From: JBCDIQ01 sp039024295
GTDB taxonomy: Bacteria > Bacteroidota > Bacteroidia > J057
Assembly (NCBI GenBank): GCA_039024295.1
Contig: JBCDIQ010000008.1
Coordinates: 1-36,410 of the forward strand
Direction: 5' to 3'
DNA: 36,410 bases
The position numbers and the translations under genes were made by a program. The notes under the pieces were generated by a model. The model was not told where the DNA came from, ran no database searches, and was given only the letters and a program-made list of their open reading frames with translations. Of this stretch, positions 7,799 to 15,607 are shown piece after piece. The first letter of the stretch is position 1. Every line of letters starts with the position of its first letter.

Positions 7799-8104
7799 AT
7801 GACTCAGAAAATACGAATCAAACTGAAGTCCTACGATCACAACCTAGTGGATAAGTCCGCAGAAAAGATCGTACGTACGGTTAAATCAACCGGAGCCGTA
7901 GTTAGTGGACCCATTCCTTTACCTACTGAGCGTTCCATTGTGACCGTAAACCGTTCTCCTCACGTGAATAAGAAATCTCGTGAACAGTTTGAGATCAGTT
8001 CATATAAGCGGTTGATAGATATTTTCAGCTCTAGCTCCAAGACTGTGGATGTACTCATGAAACTTGAGTTGCCCAGTGGAGTAGACGTAGAAATTAAAGT
8101 CTAA
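7799..8104 (+). CDS. rpsJ: 30S ribosomal protein S10
   Basis: S10 is a head protein of the 30S subunit and also the NusE subunit of antitermination complexes. The 101-residue sequence starts MTQKIRIKLKSYDHNLVD and contains PIPLPTERSIVTVNRSPHVN with the extended loop that enters the head. It opens the S10 cluster, directly behind the hairpin at 7744-7782. No Shine-Dalgarno is visible. Because S10 acts in antitermination, its place right after a terminator-like hairpin is notable, but any link is speculation. Confidence 0.99.
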   Translation: MTQKIRIKLKSYDHNLVDKSAEKIVRTVKSTGAVVSGPIPLPTERSIVTVNRSPHVNKKSREQFEISSYKRLIDIFSSSSKTVDVLMKLELPSGVDVEIKV

Positions 8105-8169
8105 TCAGTGCTTCGTTCTTTCATTATGTTGTCTGATAAATCACCAGATAACCGCTAATTATTAAATCA

Positions 8170-8793
8170 ATGGCAGGATTAATTGGAAAAAAAGTCGGGA
8201 TGACAAGCCTTTTCCTGGAAGACGGGAAAAACACCGCTTGTACCCTGATCCTGGTAGAGCCCAACGTGGTTACCCAGGTGAAAGAAGTAGATGGCCCTGA
8301 TGGGTACCGTGCCGTGCAGCTTGCCGCCTTTGAAGCCAAGGAGAAAAATACTTCTTCCCCTATGATGGGACACTTTCAGAAGGCTGGCACCTCCCCCAAG
8401 CGTAAACTCGTCGAGTTTGAATTTGAAGGAGATGAAAAAGCACTTGGCGATGAAGTCAACATCAGCGATGTATTCGATGAAGGGGACTTTGTTGACATTG
8501 TAGGTACTTCCAAAGGTAAAGGGTTTCAGGGCGTTGTGAAACGTCACGGGTTTGCAGGTGTTGGAGGCCGTACCCACGGCCAGCACAACAGGGAACGTGC
8601 CCCCGGTTCTCTTGGGCCAGGCTCAACTCCCTCTCGCGTGTTTAAGCGCATGCGAATGGCTGGACAAACCGGCAACCAGCGTGTGAAGGTGCAAAATCTT
8701 CAGGTGCTTAAAATTATCTCTGAAAAGAACCTATTGGTTGTTTCAGGTGCAATTCCAGGTCCTAAAGGTTCATTTGTAATTGTAGAGAAGTAA
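8170..8793 (+). CDS. rplC: 50S ribosomal protein L3
   Basis: L3 binds 23S rRNA early in assembly and its long extension reaches the peptidyl transferase centre. The 207-residue protein begins MAGLIGKKVGMTSLF and holds GTSKGKGFQGVVKRHGF and the GRTHGQHNRERAPGSLG extension, with the glutamine that PrmB methylates in other bacteria within it. Its stop shares one base with the rplD start (TAATG), so translation of the two is probably coupled. A 65-nt spacer separates it from rpsJ. Confidence 0.99.
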   Translation: MAGLIGKKVGMTSLFLEDGKNTACTLILVEPNVVTQVKEVDGPDGYRAVQLAAFEAKEKNTSSPMMGHFQKAGTSPKRKLVEFEFEGDEKALGDEVNISDVFDEGDFVDIVGTSKGKGFQGVVKRHGFAGVGGRTHGQHNRERAPGSLGPGSTPSRVFKRMRMAGQTGNQRVKVQNLQVLKIISEKNLLVVSGAIPGPKGSFVIVEK

Positions 8794-9425
8794 TGGAAGC
8801 AACCGTTTACAGCATAGAAGGTGCAAGCACTGGGCGTATCGCAAAGCTTGCAGAGGAAGTGTTCTCCTTAGAGAACCCCAATGATCACGCCATTTACCAG
8901 GACGTAAGAAGCATCCTTGCCAACAAGCGGCAGGGAACTTCCAAGGCCAAAGAACGCAGTGAAGTAAGAGGTAGTAACAAAAAGCCTTACAGACAGAAAG
9001 GTACAGGTAACGCACGTGCAGGTCACAAGCGTTCACCACTTCGTCGTCACGGTGGTACTGTCTTTGGACCAAGACCTCGTGATTATGGCTTCCGTCTGAA
9101 CAAAAAGCTACGTAAGCTAGCCAGACGTTCAGCACTGACCTATAAGTCCCGTGAAGAAGGAATCAAGGTAGTTGAAAACTTCGAGTTCGAAGCTCCCAAG
9201 ACAAAAGACTTTATCCAGATGCTGAACAGCCTGGAAGTAGGGCAGAAGAAAGTACTGCTTGTTTTGGCTGAACAAAGCCCCAACGTGGTACTTTCTGGTC
9301 GTAACCTTCGCAAAGCGCAGGTTATTCAAGCGACTGACCTCAATACATATGACATCCTCAACGCAGAGACTTTGCTGATTCAGGAAGGTGCTGTTGAGAT
9401 CATTAACCAACAATTAGCAAACTAG
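8793..9425 (+). CDS. rplD: 50S ribosomal protein L4
   Basis: L4 lines the peptide exit tunnel and, in E. coli, represses the S10 operon through its leader RNA. The 210-residue sequence has the internal loop rich in basic residues (KPYRQKGTGNARAG, about 65-80, and GGTVFGPRPRDY), which forms the tunnel constriction. The start overlaps the rplC stop by one base. Whether L4 regulates this operon is unknown, but a hairpin with terminator form is present upstream of rpsJ. Confidence 0.99.
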   Translation: MEATVYSIEGASTGRIAKLAEEVFSLENPNDHAIYQDVRSILANKRQGTSKAKERSEVRGSNKKPYRQKGTGNARAGHKRSPLRRHGGTVFGPRPRDYGFRLNKKLRKLARRSALTYKSREEGIKVVENFEFEAPKTKDFIQMLNSLEVGQKKVLLVLAEQSPNVVLSGRNLRKAQVIQATDLNTYDILNAETLLIQEGAVEIINQQLAN

Positions 9426-9428
9426 GTC

Positions 9429-9725
9429 ATGTATAGTGTACTGAAACGACCCATTATAACGGAAAAATCATCTTACCTCATGGAAAAGAAGGTGCCTCAG
9501 TATTCTTTTGAAGTGACAATGGGTGCTTCTAAGGCTGAGATCAAACAGGAGATTGAGCGTGTATACGAGGTTGAAATTGACCGAATCAATACCATGATCA
9601 TCCAGGGAAAACCCAAGCATCGTTACTCTAAGCGTGGCGTTGTGCATGGAAAAACCCCTAACTATAAGAAAGCTGTGGTAACCCTGAAAGAGGGCTTTGA
9701 GATTGACTTCTTCAAACATATTTAG
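9429..9725 (+). CDS. rplW: 50S ribosomal protein L23
   Basis: L23 lies at the tunnel exit and is the docking site for trigger factor and SRP. The 98-residue protein begins MYSVLKRPIITEKSSYL, the usual start, and has GKPKHRYSKRGVVHGKTPNYKKAVVTL in its C-terminal half. Length and fold elements are typical. It is 3 nt after rplD and 2 nt before rplB. Confidence 0.98.
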   Translation: MYSVLKRPIITEKSSYLMEKKVPQYSFEVTMGASKAEIKQEIERVYEVEIDRINTMIIQGKPKHRYSKRGVVHGKTPNYKKAVVTLKEGFEIDFFKHI

Positions 9726-9727
9726 GC

Positions 9728-10552
9728 ATGGGTGTAAGAAAATTAAAGCCGGTTACCCCCGGTATGCGTGGACGTTCTGTATCTGACTTTGATTCAATCA
9801 CAAAGTCAACCCCTGAAAAATCTTTGACCAGAACCCTCAAAAAGTCTGGTGGTAGGAACAACTCAGGGCGTATGACGGTACGTCAGCGTGGAGGTGGTCA
9901 TAAGAGAAAATACAGGGTGATCGACTTCAAGCGAAACAAGTTTGATGTACCTGCCACTGTATTAGCCATTGAGTACGATCCCAACCGTAGTGCTCGCATC
10001 GCTTTGGTGCAGTATGAAGACGGCGAAAAGCGATACATCATCGCACCTTCAAAGTTAGAAGTAGGTGCAACCATCATTGCCGGGGACTCTGTTGCTCCTA
10101 GTGTTGGAAACGCCATGCCTTTGAAGAGTATTCCCCTGGGTTCTTTTGTTCACAACATTGAACTCCAGCCAGGGAAAGGTGGTCAGATGGCACGTAGTGC
10201 TGGGACCTATGCACAGCTTTCTAACAAAGAAGGTAAGTATGCCATTCTGAAGTTGCCTTCTGGTGAAACTCGCATGGTATTGCTGACCTGTATTGCTACA
10301 ATGGGGACCGTTGGTAACTCCGAGCACCAGAACATTGACCTGGGTAAAGCCGGTCGTTCTCGTTGGTTGGGTCGTCGCCCAAGAACTCGTGGGGTAGCCA
10401 TGAACCCGGTAGATCACCCAATGGGTGGTGGTGAAGGCCGTTCTTCCGGTGGACACCCTCGCAACAGAAATGGGTTGCCTGCTAAAGGATACAAAACCCG
10501 CGAAAAGAAAAAAGCTTCTAACCGGTTTATCATCAGCCGAAAGAAAAAATAA
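9728..10552 (+). CDS. rplB: 50S ribosomal protein L2
   Basis: L2 is a primary 23S rRNA binder needed for subunit association and for the peptidyl transferase centre. The 274-residue protein has RNNSGRMTVRQRGGGHKRKYR, then VHNIELQPGKGGQMARSAG and the C-terminal loop. In that loop the usual DHPHGGGEG of many phyla reads DHPMGGGEG. I recall the same methionine in other Bacteroidota, so this is probably a lineage trait and not damage. It sits between rplW (2 nt) and rpsS (6 nt). Confidence 0.99.
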   Translation: MGVRKLKPVTPGMRGRSVSDFDSITKSTPEKSLTRTLKKSGGRNNSGRMTVRQRGGGHKRKYRVIDFKRNKFDVPATVLAIEYDPNRSARIALVQYEDGEKRYIIAPSKLEVGATIIAGDSVAPSVGNAMPLKSIPLGSFVHNIELQPGKGGQMARSAGTYAQLSNKEGKYAILKLPSGETRMVLLTCIATMGTVGNSEHQNIDLGKAGRSRWLGRRPRTRGVAMNPVDHPMGGGEGRSSGGHPRNRNGLPAKGYKTREKKKASNRFIISRKKK

Positions 10553-10558
10553 GTCGTT

Positions 10559-10840
10559 ATGGCTAGATCACTTAAAAAAGGACCCTTTATTGACCCGAAG
10601 CTGGAGCGCAAAGTTTTGCGGATGAATGACCGCAACGAGAAGCGATTGATAAAAACGTGGGCGCGCAGGTCTATGATTTCTCCAGACTTTGTTGGGCACA
10701 CCATAGCCGTTCACAACGGCAACAAGTTCATTCCTGTTTACATATCGGAAAACATGGTTGGGCATAAGCTAGGAGAATTTTCTCCTACACGTAACTTCCG
10801 TGGCCATGCCGGTAACCGCAAAAAAGATAAAAGGAGATAA
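10559..10840 (+). CDS. rpsS: 30S ribosomal protein S19
   Basis: S19 is a head protein near the A site and forms intersubunit bridges. The 93-residue sequence starts MARSLKKGPFIDPKLERKV and has the family signature FVGHTIAVHNGNKFIPVYISENMVGHKLGEF split over residues 50-77. Its last codons, for Lys-Arg-Arg, supply the AAGGAG that sits before the rplV start. Confidence 0.99.
   Translation: MARSLKKGPFIDPKLERKVLRMNDRNEKRLIKTWARRSMISPDFVGHTIAVHNGNKFIPVYISENMVGHKLGEFSPTRNFRGHAGNRKKDKRR
10831..10836 (+). promoter_or_regulatory. Canonical Shine-Dalgarno before rplV
   Basis: AAGGAG lies 6 nt before the rplV ATG (10843). Such a site is rare in this window, where most starts have only A-rich leaders. 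It overlaps the last codons of rpsS, so it may be a by-product of the Lys-Arg-Arg C-terminus. Confidence 0.5.
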
Positions 10841-10842
10841 CG

Positions 10843-11322
10843 ATGGCTGAGCAGACAACCAAATTGACTCGTAAAGAGAAGATTGCCCAAGGCTTGCCGA
10901 AGCCTCCAAAACGCAAAAAAGCGTATGCGGAAGCGTTAAAGGCAAAGAAGCAGGACGAAGTAAAGGTAACCCTGCGAAACTATCGCTCTTCTGCCAGGAA
11001 AATGCGCCTGGTTGTAGATCAGATTCGTGGTATGGAAGTATTTCAGGCTCTTTCAGTACTGAAATTTACTGCCAAGGCCAGTGCACCTGCAGTGAGTAAG
11101 CTGTTGCGTTCCGCAATTGCTAGCTGGGAAGAAAAGTTTGAGGGGGACCGTGTGGATGTAGGTACGCATTACGTCAGCGAAGCATTTGTTGACAGTGCCC
11201 GCATGCTGAAACGGCTTCGCCCTGCACCGCAAGGACGTGCACACCTGATCAGAAAGCGTTACTGTCATGTAACACTGGGTATCGATGAGATGCCGGATTT
11301 TGATGAAGAAATTGACGATTAA
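10843..11322 (+). CDS. rplV: 50S ribosomal protein L22 with long basic N-terminal extension
   Basis: L22 touches all 23S rRNA domains and its hairpin lines the exit tunnel. The conserved core begins near residue 41 (VTLRNYRSSARKMRLVVDQIRG) and includes MLKRLRPAPQGRAHLIRKRYCHVTL. The first 40 residues are an added Lys/Ala-rich stretch (KLTRKEKIAQGLPKPPKRKK and on), and the C-terminus ends in an acidic tail (DEMPDFDEEIDD). At 159 residues it is much longer than the 110 of E. coli. Bacteroidota L22 proteins are known to be longer, but this extension is large. The ATG is supported by the Shine-Dalgarno 6 nt upstream. Confidence 0.97.
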   Translation: MAEQTTKLTRKEKIAQGLPKPPKRKKAYAEALKAKKQDEVKVTLRNYRSSARKMRLVVDQIRGMEVFQALSVLKFTAKASAPAVSKLLRSAIASWEEKFEGDRVDVGTHYVSEAFVDSARMLKRLRPAPQGRAHLIRKRYCHVTLGIDEMPDFDEEIDD

Positions 11323-11340
11323 TCTTTAACCATAGGCAAA

Positions 11341-12045
11341 TTGGGACAGAAGACTCATCCAATAGGACTTAGGCTAGGTATCACCAAAGGTTGGGATTCC
11401 AACTGGTACGGTGGTAAAAACTTTGCTGATAAAATTGTTGAGGACGACCAGATTCGTTCTTACCTGCATGCGCGTATTCCAAAAGGTGGTATTGCCCGCA
11501 TTGTTATTGAGCGTACCCTCAAGAAGATTACCATTACCATTCATACATCCCGACCTGGAATTGTGATTGGTAAAGGAGGGAAAGAGGTCGACCAGTTACG
11601 TGAAGAGATCAAAAAGATCACAAATAAAGATGTTCAAATTAACATCTATGAGATCAAAAGACCTGAGCTTGACGCTACCTTGGTAGCTCAGCAAATTGCT
11701 CAGCAGCTTCAGGCTCGTATCTCCTTCCGTCGCGCGATGAAAACCGCTTTGAACGCAACCATGCGTGCTGGCGCACAAGGAATCAAAATCATGTGTGCAG
11801 GCCGTCTCGGTGGTGCTGAAATGGCACGTACCGAGCAATACAAGGATGGTCGTATTCCGCTTCAGACACTTAGAGCAGATATTGACTACGCATTGGTGGA
11901 GTCAAAAACCATCTATGGTATTATCGGCGTAAAAGTCTGGATCTTCAAAAATGAGATTTACGGAAAAGTCGATCTTTCCCCTAATACTCAGAGTGATCGT
12001 AAAGGAAGGTCCAAGAAGCGTAACCGTGGAGATCGCGGGCGGTAA
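11341..12045 (+). CDS. rpsC: 30S ribosomal protein S3 (TTG start)
   Basis: S3 forms the mRNA entry site with S4 and S5 and helps unwind mRNA. The 234-residue protein begins MGQKTHPIGLRLG, the universal S3 start, read from a TTG codon. No in-frame ATG lies at that point, so the rare start is well supported. The KH domain carries GIVIGKGGKEVDQLREEI near residue 75, and the C-terminal domain has GRLGGAEMARTEQY and a basic tail. The gap to rplV is 18 nt. Confidence 0.98.
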   Translation: MGQKTHPIGLRLGITKGWDSNWYGGKNFADKIVEDDQIRSYLHARIPKGGIARIVIERTLKKITITIHTSRPGIVIGKGGKEVDQLREEIKKITNKDVQINIYEIKRPELDATLVAQQIAQQLQARISFRRAMKTALNATMRAGAQGIKIMCAGRLGGAEMARTEQYKDGRIPLQTLRADIDYALVESKTIYGIIGVKVWIFKNEIYGKVDLSPNTQSDRKGRSKKRNRGDRGR

Positions 12046-12095
12046 TCCTGTTCCAATTTGTTTGCCTATACCTTGAATTAGTTAAGACAAGAAGC

Positions 12096-12518
12096 ATGTT
12101 ACAGCCTAAAAAGGTAAAATACAGAAGAGTCCAGAAAGGCCGCATGAAGGGTAATGCCCAGCGTGGAACCGATGTTTCCTTTGGTTCATACGGTCTTAAA
12201 GCTCTGGAGTCCACCTATATTACATCTCGCCAGATCGAAGCTACTCGTGTGATTATCTCCCGTACCATGAAGCGGGAAGGGAAATTCTGGATTCGAATTT
12301 TTCCTGATAAGTCCATCACCAAAAAACCTGCTGAGGTACGGATGGGTAAGGTAAAAGGATCTCCAGAATACTGGGCAGCCGTGGTAAAGCCAGGTCATAT
12401 CCTTTTTGAGATTGACGGAGTACCTGAAGAAGTTGCGAGAAAAGCCCTTAGGATTGCTTCTAACAAGCTTCCGATTAAAACCAAATTTGTCTATCGCCGA
12501 GACCTCATTACCCAATAA
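12096..12518 (+). CDS. rplP: 50S ribosomal protein L16
   Basis: L16 organises the A-site and central protuberance region of the 50S subunit. The 140-residue sequence begins MLQPKKVKYRRVQKGRMKG and contains SFGSYGLKALE, RIFPDKSITKKPAEVRMGKVKG and PGHILFEIDGV, all typical. It follows rpsC after 50 nt with no structure seen in the gap. Confidence 0.99.
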   Translation: MLQPKKVKYRRVQKGRMKGNAQRGTDVSFGSYGLKALESTYITSRQIEATRVIISRTMKREGKFWIRIFPDKSITKKPAEVRMGKVKGSPEYWAAVVKPGHILFEIDGVPEEVARKALRIASNKLPIKTKFVYRRDLITQ

Positions 12519-12544
12519 GGTCGTGGTATAAAGGATAAAAACCT

Positions 12545-12751
12545 ATGAGAGCGAGTGAAATCCGAGATCTAACGACAGATGAGATTGTGGCCCGTCTTGC
12601 AGATGAGCAAGACCGTCTGCTACGGTTACGTCTTAACCACGCTGTCTCTGCGATTGAAAATCCATCAGACATTCGGTCAGCGCGTCGTACAATTGCGCGT
12701 CTACAGACCATTTTAACCGAGAGAAGGAAAGAAGAAACAGTTACCTCATGA
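12545..12751 (+). CDS. rpmC: 50S ribosomal protein L29
   Basis: L29 is a small two-helix protein at the tunnel exit next to L23. The 68 residues start MRASEIRDLTTDEIVARLADEQDRL, with the conserved IRSARRTIARLQTILTER helix following. The stop overlaps the rpsQ start by 4 nt (ATGA), which suggests translational coupling. Confidence 0.97.
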   Translation: MRASEIRDLTTDEIVARLADEQDRLLRLRLNHAVSAIENPSDIRSARRTIARLQTILTERRKEETVTS

Positions 12752-13029
12752 GTGAGCAGATAAACGAAACTCAGGTTGCCCGCAACGACCGAAAAGTCCG
12801 GATCGGTACAGTGAAAAGCAGTGGTATGACCAAGTCCATTGTTGTCGCTGTAGAGCGTAAGGTAAAGCACCCCGTATATGGCAAGGTGCAAAAGCAGACC
12901 ACCACGTTCATGGTACATGATGAAAACAATGAGTGTGGGGTAGGTGATACTGTTAAAATTATGGAAACCCGTCCTCTGAGTAAGCGCAAGCGCTGGAGAC
13001 TGGTTGAAATCATCGAAAAAGCCAAGTAA
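12748..13029 (+). CDS. rpsQ: 30S ribosomal protein S17
   Basis: S17 is an OB-fold primary binder of the 16S rRNA 5' domain. The 93-residue protein has a short variable N-terminus, then RKVRIGTVKSSGMTKSIVVAVERKV and GDTVKIMETRPLSKRKRWRLVEI. The last segment is the family hallmark. It overlaps rpmC by 4 nt and lies 9 nt before rplN. Confidence 0.98.
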   Translation: MSEQINETQVARNDRKVRIGTVKSSGMTKSIVVAVERKVKHPVYGKVQKQTTTFMVHDENNECGVGDTVKIMETRPLSKRKRWRLVEIIEKAK

Positions 13030-13038
13030 GGAAATACA

Positions 13039-13407
13039 ATGGTACAACAAGAATCCCGACTCAGAGTCGCTGACAACAGCGGTGCCAAAGAGCTCCTATG
13101 TATCCGGGTGCTCGGTGGAACGGGCCGTCGTTATGCACGAATCGGCGACAAGATTGTTTGCAGTGTCAAATCTGCAGATCCTCGCGCGAACGTGAAGAAA
13201 GGAGACGTGGTGAAAGCAGTAGTGGTAAGGACCCGCAAGGAAGTGCGTCGTCGTGACGGATCCTACATCAGGTTCGATGATAATGCTGCTGTTTTGGTCA
13301 GCAACGAAGGCGAGCCACGCGGTACCCGTATTTTCGGCCCTGTTGCCCGTGAATTGCGTGATAAAGGATACATGAAAATTGTTTCACTGGCACCTGAAGT
13401 ACTCTAG
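13039..13407 (+). CDS. rplN: 50S ribosomal protein L14
   Basis: L14 lies on the subunit interface, forms bridges to 16S rRNA and is the docking site of the silencing factor RsfS. The 122 residues begin MVQQESRLRVADNSGAKEL and include IRVLGGTGRRYARIGDKI and the C-terminal TRIFGPVARELRDKGYMKIVSLAPEVL. This is fully canonical. It opens the spc-type part of the cluster, although nothing separates that from the S10 part here. Confidence 0.99.
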   Translation: MVQQESRLRVADNSGAKELLCIRVLGGTGRRYARIGDKIVCSVKSADPRANVKKGDVVKAVVVRTRKEVRRRDGSYIRFDDNAAVLVSNEGEPRGTRIFGPVARELRDKGYMKIVSLAPEVL

Positions 13408-13430
13408 TTGCCTAATAAAGCTACCTACAC

Positions 13431-13754
13431 ATGAAAAAGCTTCATATCAAAAAAGGCGACAAAGTACGTGTCTTGAGCGGATCAAAGGAAGACCGTGGAA
13501 GAGATGGTGAAGTACTCTTGGTGAATCCAAAGAACTACACCGCCATTGTCGAAGGTCGTCGCATGATAACCAAGCACTTGAAGCCGGACCAAGAAAATCC
13601 GCAGGGCAGAATAGTACGCCAAGAGGCCCCTATTCACTTGTCCAACCTCATGTTAATTGATCCTAAAACAGGAGAACCTACCCGCACCGGCCGACGCAAG
13701 TCCGAAGGCAAAGGATGGGAACGTTATTCCAAAAAATCTGGTGAAAAAGTCTGA
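13431..13754 (+). CDS. rplX: 50S ribosomal protein L24
   Basis: L24 is an assembly initiator of the 50S subunit with a KOW motif. The 107-residue sequence starts MKKLHIKKGDKVRVLSGSKEDRGRDGEVL, and the KOW glycine and basic residues are in place. GRIVRQEAPIHLSNLMLIDP is also typical. The C-terminus is basic. It ends 13 nt before the chosen rplE start. Confidence 0.98.
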   Translation: MKKLHIKKGDKVRVLSGSKEDRGRDGEVLLVNPKNYTAIVEGRRMITKHLKPDQENPQGRIVRQEAPIHLSNLMLIDPKTGEPTRTGRRKSEGKGWERYSKKSGEKV

Positions 13755-13767
13755 GAGTGATTTGATT

Positions 13768-14334
13768 ATGGAAAACGAACCACGACTCTATACCAAGTAT
13801 AAGGCGGAAATTGTACCAGCTTTGCAAAAAGAGTTCAACTACGCCACTCCCATGCAAATGCCCCGATTAGAGAAAATTGTACTCAATCGCGGTGTTGGAG
13901 ATGCTGTCAACGACAAGAAACTGATCGATGTGGCAGTGGGTGAAATGGCCCTCGTTACAGGGCAAAAGCCTGTTGTCACCTACTCAAGGAAGAGTATTTC
14001 GAACTTTAAGTTGCGTGATGGCATGCCCATCGGGTGCAAAGTGACCTTGCGCCGGACCATGATGTACGAATTTCTAGACCGTTTTATCAGTATTGCTCTT
14101 CCTCGTGTCCGTGATTTTCGCGGGATTCCGGTAAAGGGTTTTGATGGTCGTGGAAACTTCACCATGGGGATAAAGGAGCAGATTATCTTCCCTGAAATTG
14201 AGGTAGACAAGATCAACCAGGTTCAGGGATTTGATGTCACCTTTGTAACAAACGCACCAACCGATGAAGAAGCATTAGCCCTGCTCCGTCTGTTTGGTAT
14301 GCCTTTTAAGAAAACTCAAAAAGCACAGGTTTAA
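13768..14334 (+). CDS. rplE: 50S ribosomal protein L5
   Basis: L5 binds 5S rRNA and contacts P-site tRNA and S13. I chose the ATG at 13768, giving 188 residues (MENEPRLYTKYKAEIVPALQ). An in-frame ATG at 13657 would overlap rplX by about 100 nt and add a stretch not seen in L5. Core features are KIVLNRGVGDAV, GQKPVVTYSRKSISNFKLRDGMPIG and DFRGIPVKGFDGRGNFTMGIKEQIIFPEI. It is 2 nt before rpsN. Confidence 0.98.
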   Translation: MENEPRLYTKYKAEIVPALQKEFNYATPMQMPRLEKIVLNRGVGDAVNDKKLIDVAVGEMALVTGQKPVVTYSRKSISNFKLRDGMPIGCKVTLRRTMMYEFLDRFISIALPRVRDFRGIPVKGFDGRGNFTMGIKEQIIFPEIEVDKINQVQGFDVTFVTNAPTDEEALALLRLFGMPFKKTQKAQV

Positions 14335-14336
14335 TT

Positions 14337-14606
14337 ATGGCAAGGAAATCATCCATAGCACGTCAGAAAAAGCGTGAGCGGCTGGTCGAAAAGTATGCAG
14401 AAAAGCGCCAGCAGTTAAAAGAAGAGGGGGATTATCAGGCACTTGCTTTGTTACCTCGCAACTCTTCACCTGTGCGTCTGCATAACAGATGTATGCTTAC
14501 TGGTCGTCCCCGTGGCTACATCAGAAGGTTTGGGATATCTCGAATTAAATTTCGTGAACTCGCCCTTCAAGGTAAAATTCCAGGAGTAAAGAAAGCCAGT
14601 TGGTAA
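14337..14606 (+). CDS. rpsN: 30S ribosomal protein S14, zinc-free form
   Basis: S14 is a late-assembling 30S head protein. The 89-residue sequence runs MARKSSIARQKKRERLV to RELALQGKIPGVKKASW, with RCMLTGRPRGYIRRFGISR in the middle. There is only one cysteine, so the CxxC zinc ribbon of the short zinc-binding form is absent. This is the zinc-independent type in a compact 89-residue version. The spacing of 2 nt to rplE and 1 nt to rpsH is very tight. Confidence 0.98.
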   Translation: MARKSSIARQKKRERLVEKYAEKRQQLKEEGDYQALALLPRNSSPVRLHNRCMLTGRPRGYIRRFGISRIKFRELALQGKIPGVKKASW

Positions 14607-14607
14607 G

Positions 14608-15006
14608 ATGAATACTGATCCGATAGCAGACTTCCTTACCCGCATCCGTAACGCGATGGGGGCTGGACACAAAGTAGTAGAAATTCCTTCTTCAAATCTG
14701 AAGCAGGAAATGACGCGTGTCCTTTTCGAAAGCGGGTACATTCGCAAATACAAATTTGTGGATGCAGCTCCACAGGGATCTATCAAGATAGCCCTGAAAT
14801 ATGACAAACTGACCCGTAAGCCAGCCATTACCAAGCTTGAGCGCGTGAGTAAACCAGGACTTCGCAAATACAGCAAAAGTACTGAAATTCCTTACGTGAA
14901 AAATGGTCTTGGCATTGCTATCCTGTCCACTCCTTCTGGGGTAATGACAGATAAGCAGGCGCGTCGTGACAACGTCGGCGGAGAAATTCTCTGTAACGTC
15001 TATTAA
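14608..15006 (+). CDS. rpsH: 30S ribosomal protein S8
   Basis: S8 binds the central domain of 16S rRNA and in E. coli represses the spc operon at the rplE site. The 132 residues start MNTDPIADFLTRIRNAMGAGHK and end with GIAILSTPSGVMTDKQARRDNVGGEILCNVY, the conserved RNA-binding C-terminus. Its start follows the rpsN stop after 1 nt. A repressor hairpin near rplE was not identified. Confidence 0.99.
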   Translation: MNTDPIADFLTRIRNAMGAGHKVVEIPSSNLKQEMTRVLFESGYIRKYKFVDAAPQGSIKIALKYDKLTRKPAITKLERVSKPGLRKYSKSTEIPYVKNGLGIAILSTPSGVMTDKQARRDNVGGEILCNVY

Positions 15007-15016
15007 TTATTGAGCC

Positions 15017-15568
15017 ATGTCCAGGATAGGAAAAAATCCCATTAGTATACCTAGCGGTGTCTCCATTGAGGTAAAAGACAGCCTTGTAAAGGTGAAAGGC
15101 CCAAAAGGAGAATTGACCCAAGAGGTGAACGAAAATATCTCCGTTGAAATCGAGGACGGTACTGTTACCCTTTCTCGTTCCAATGACCTGAAGCAAAACC
15201 GTGCCATGCACGGGTTGTATCGTACCCTGATCAACAACATGGTTGTTGGGGTGACAGATGGTTATGTGAAGAAGATGGAGGTTGTAGGAGTGGGTTACCG
15301 TGCTGAGGCTCAAGGGAACCAATTGACCCTCAGTTTAGGATTTTCCCACCCAGTAGTGATGGTTTTGCCACCAGAAATTAAAGTGGAAGCTGAATCTCCT
15401 CGTGGTAAAAACCCAACCATCACACTTACCGGTATTGATAAGCAACTTTTAGGACAGATTGCGGCCAAAATCAGAGGCCTACGTCCACCAGAACCCTACA
15501 AGGGTAAAGGGATTCGCTACGAGGGCGAGGTTATTCGTCGCAAGGCAGGTAAAGCAGGTGCGAAATAA
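15017..15568 (+). CDS. rplF: 50S ribosomal protein L6
   Basis: L6 lies near the factor-binding site of the 50S subunit, close to the sarcin-ricin loop. The 183-residue protein begins MSRIGKNPISIPSGVSIEV and closes with IRGLRPPEPYKGKGIRYEGEVIRRKAGKAGAK, the family signature. Two similar domains are evident from the repeated beta pattern. A 39-nt spacer to rplR shows nothing notable. Confidence 0.99.
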   Translation: MSRIGKNPISIPSGVSIEVKDSLVKVKGPKGELTQEVNENISVEIEDGTVTLSRSNDLKQNRAMHGLYRTLINNMVVGVTDGYVKKMEVVGVGYRAEAQGNQLTLSLGFSHPVVMVLPPEIKVEAESPRGKNPTITLTGIDKQLLGQIAAKIRGLRPPEPYKGKGIRYEGEVIRRKAGKAGAK

Positions 15569-15607
15569 GTTGCGGTAATTTTATTTTAATCTGAATTCTG
15601 AAGAAAA

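Noticed and set aside
9728..10552. Damaged L2 active-site loop (DHPM in place of DHPH)
   Set aside because: The rest of the protein is intact and I recall the same Met in other Bacteroidota, so this looks like a lineage trait.
13657..13767. Longer N-terminus for L5
   Set aside because: It overlaps rplX by about 100 nt and adds residues foreign to L5; the ATG at 13768 gives the normal protein.
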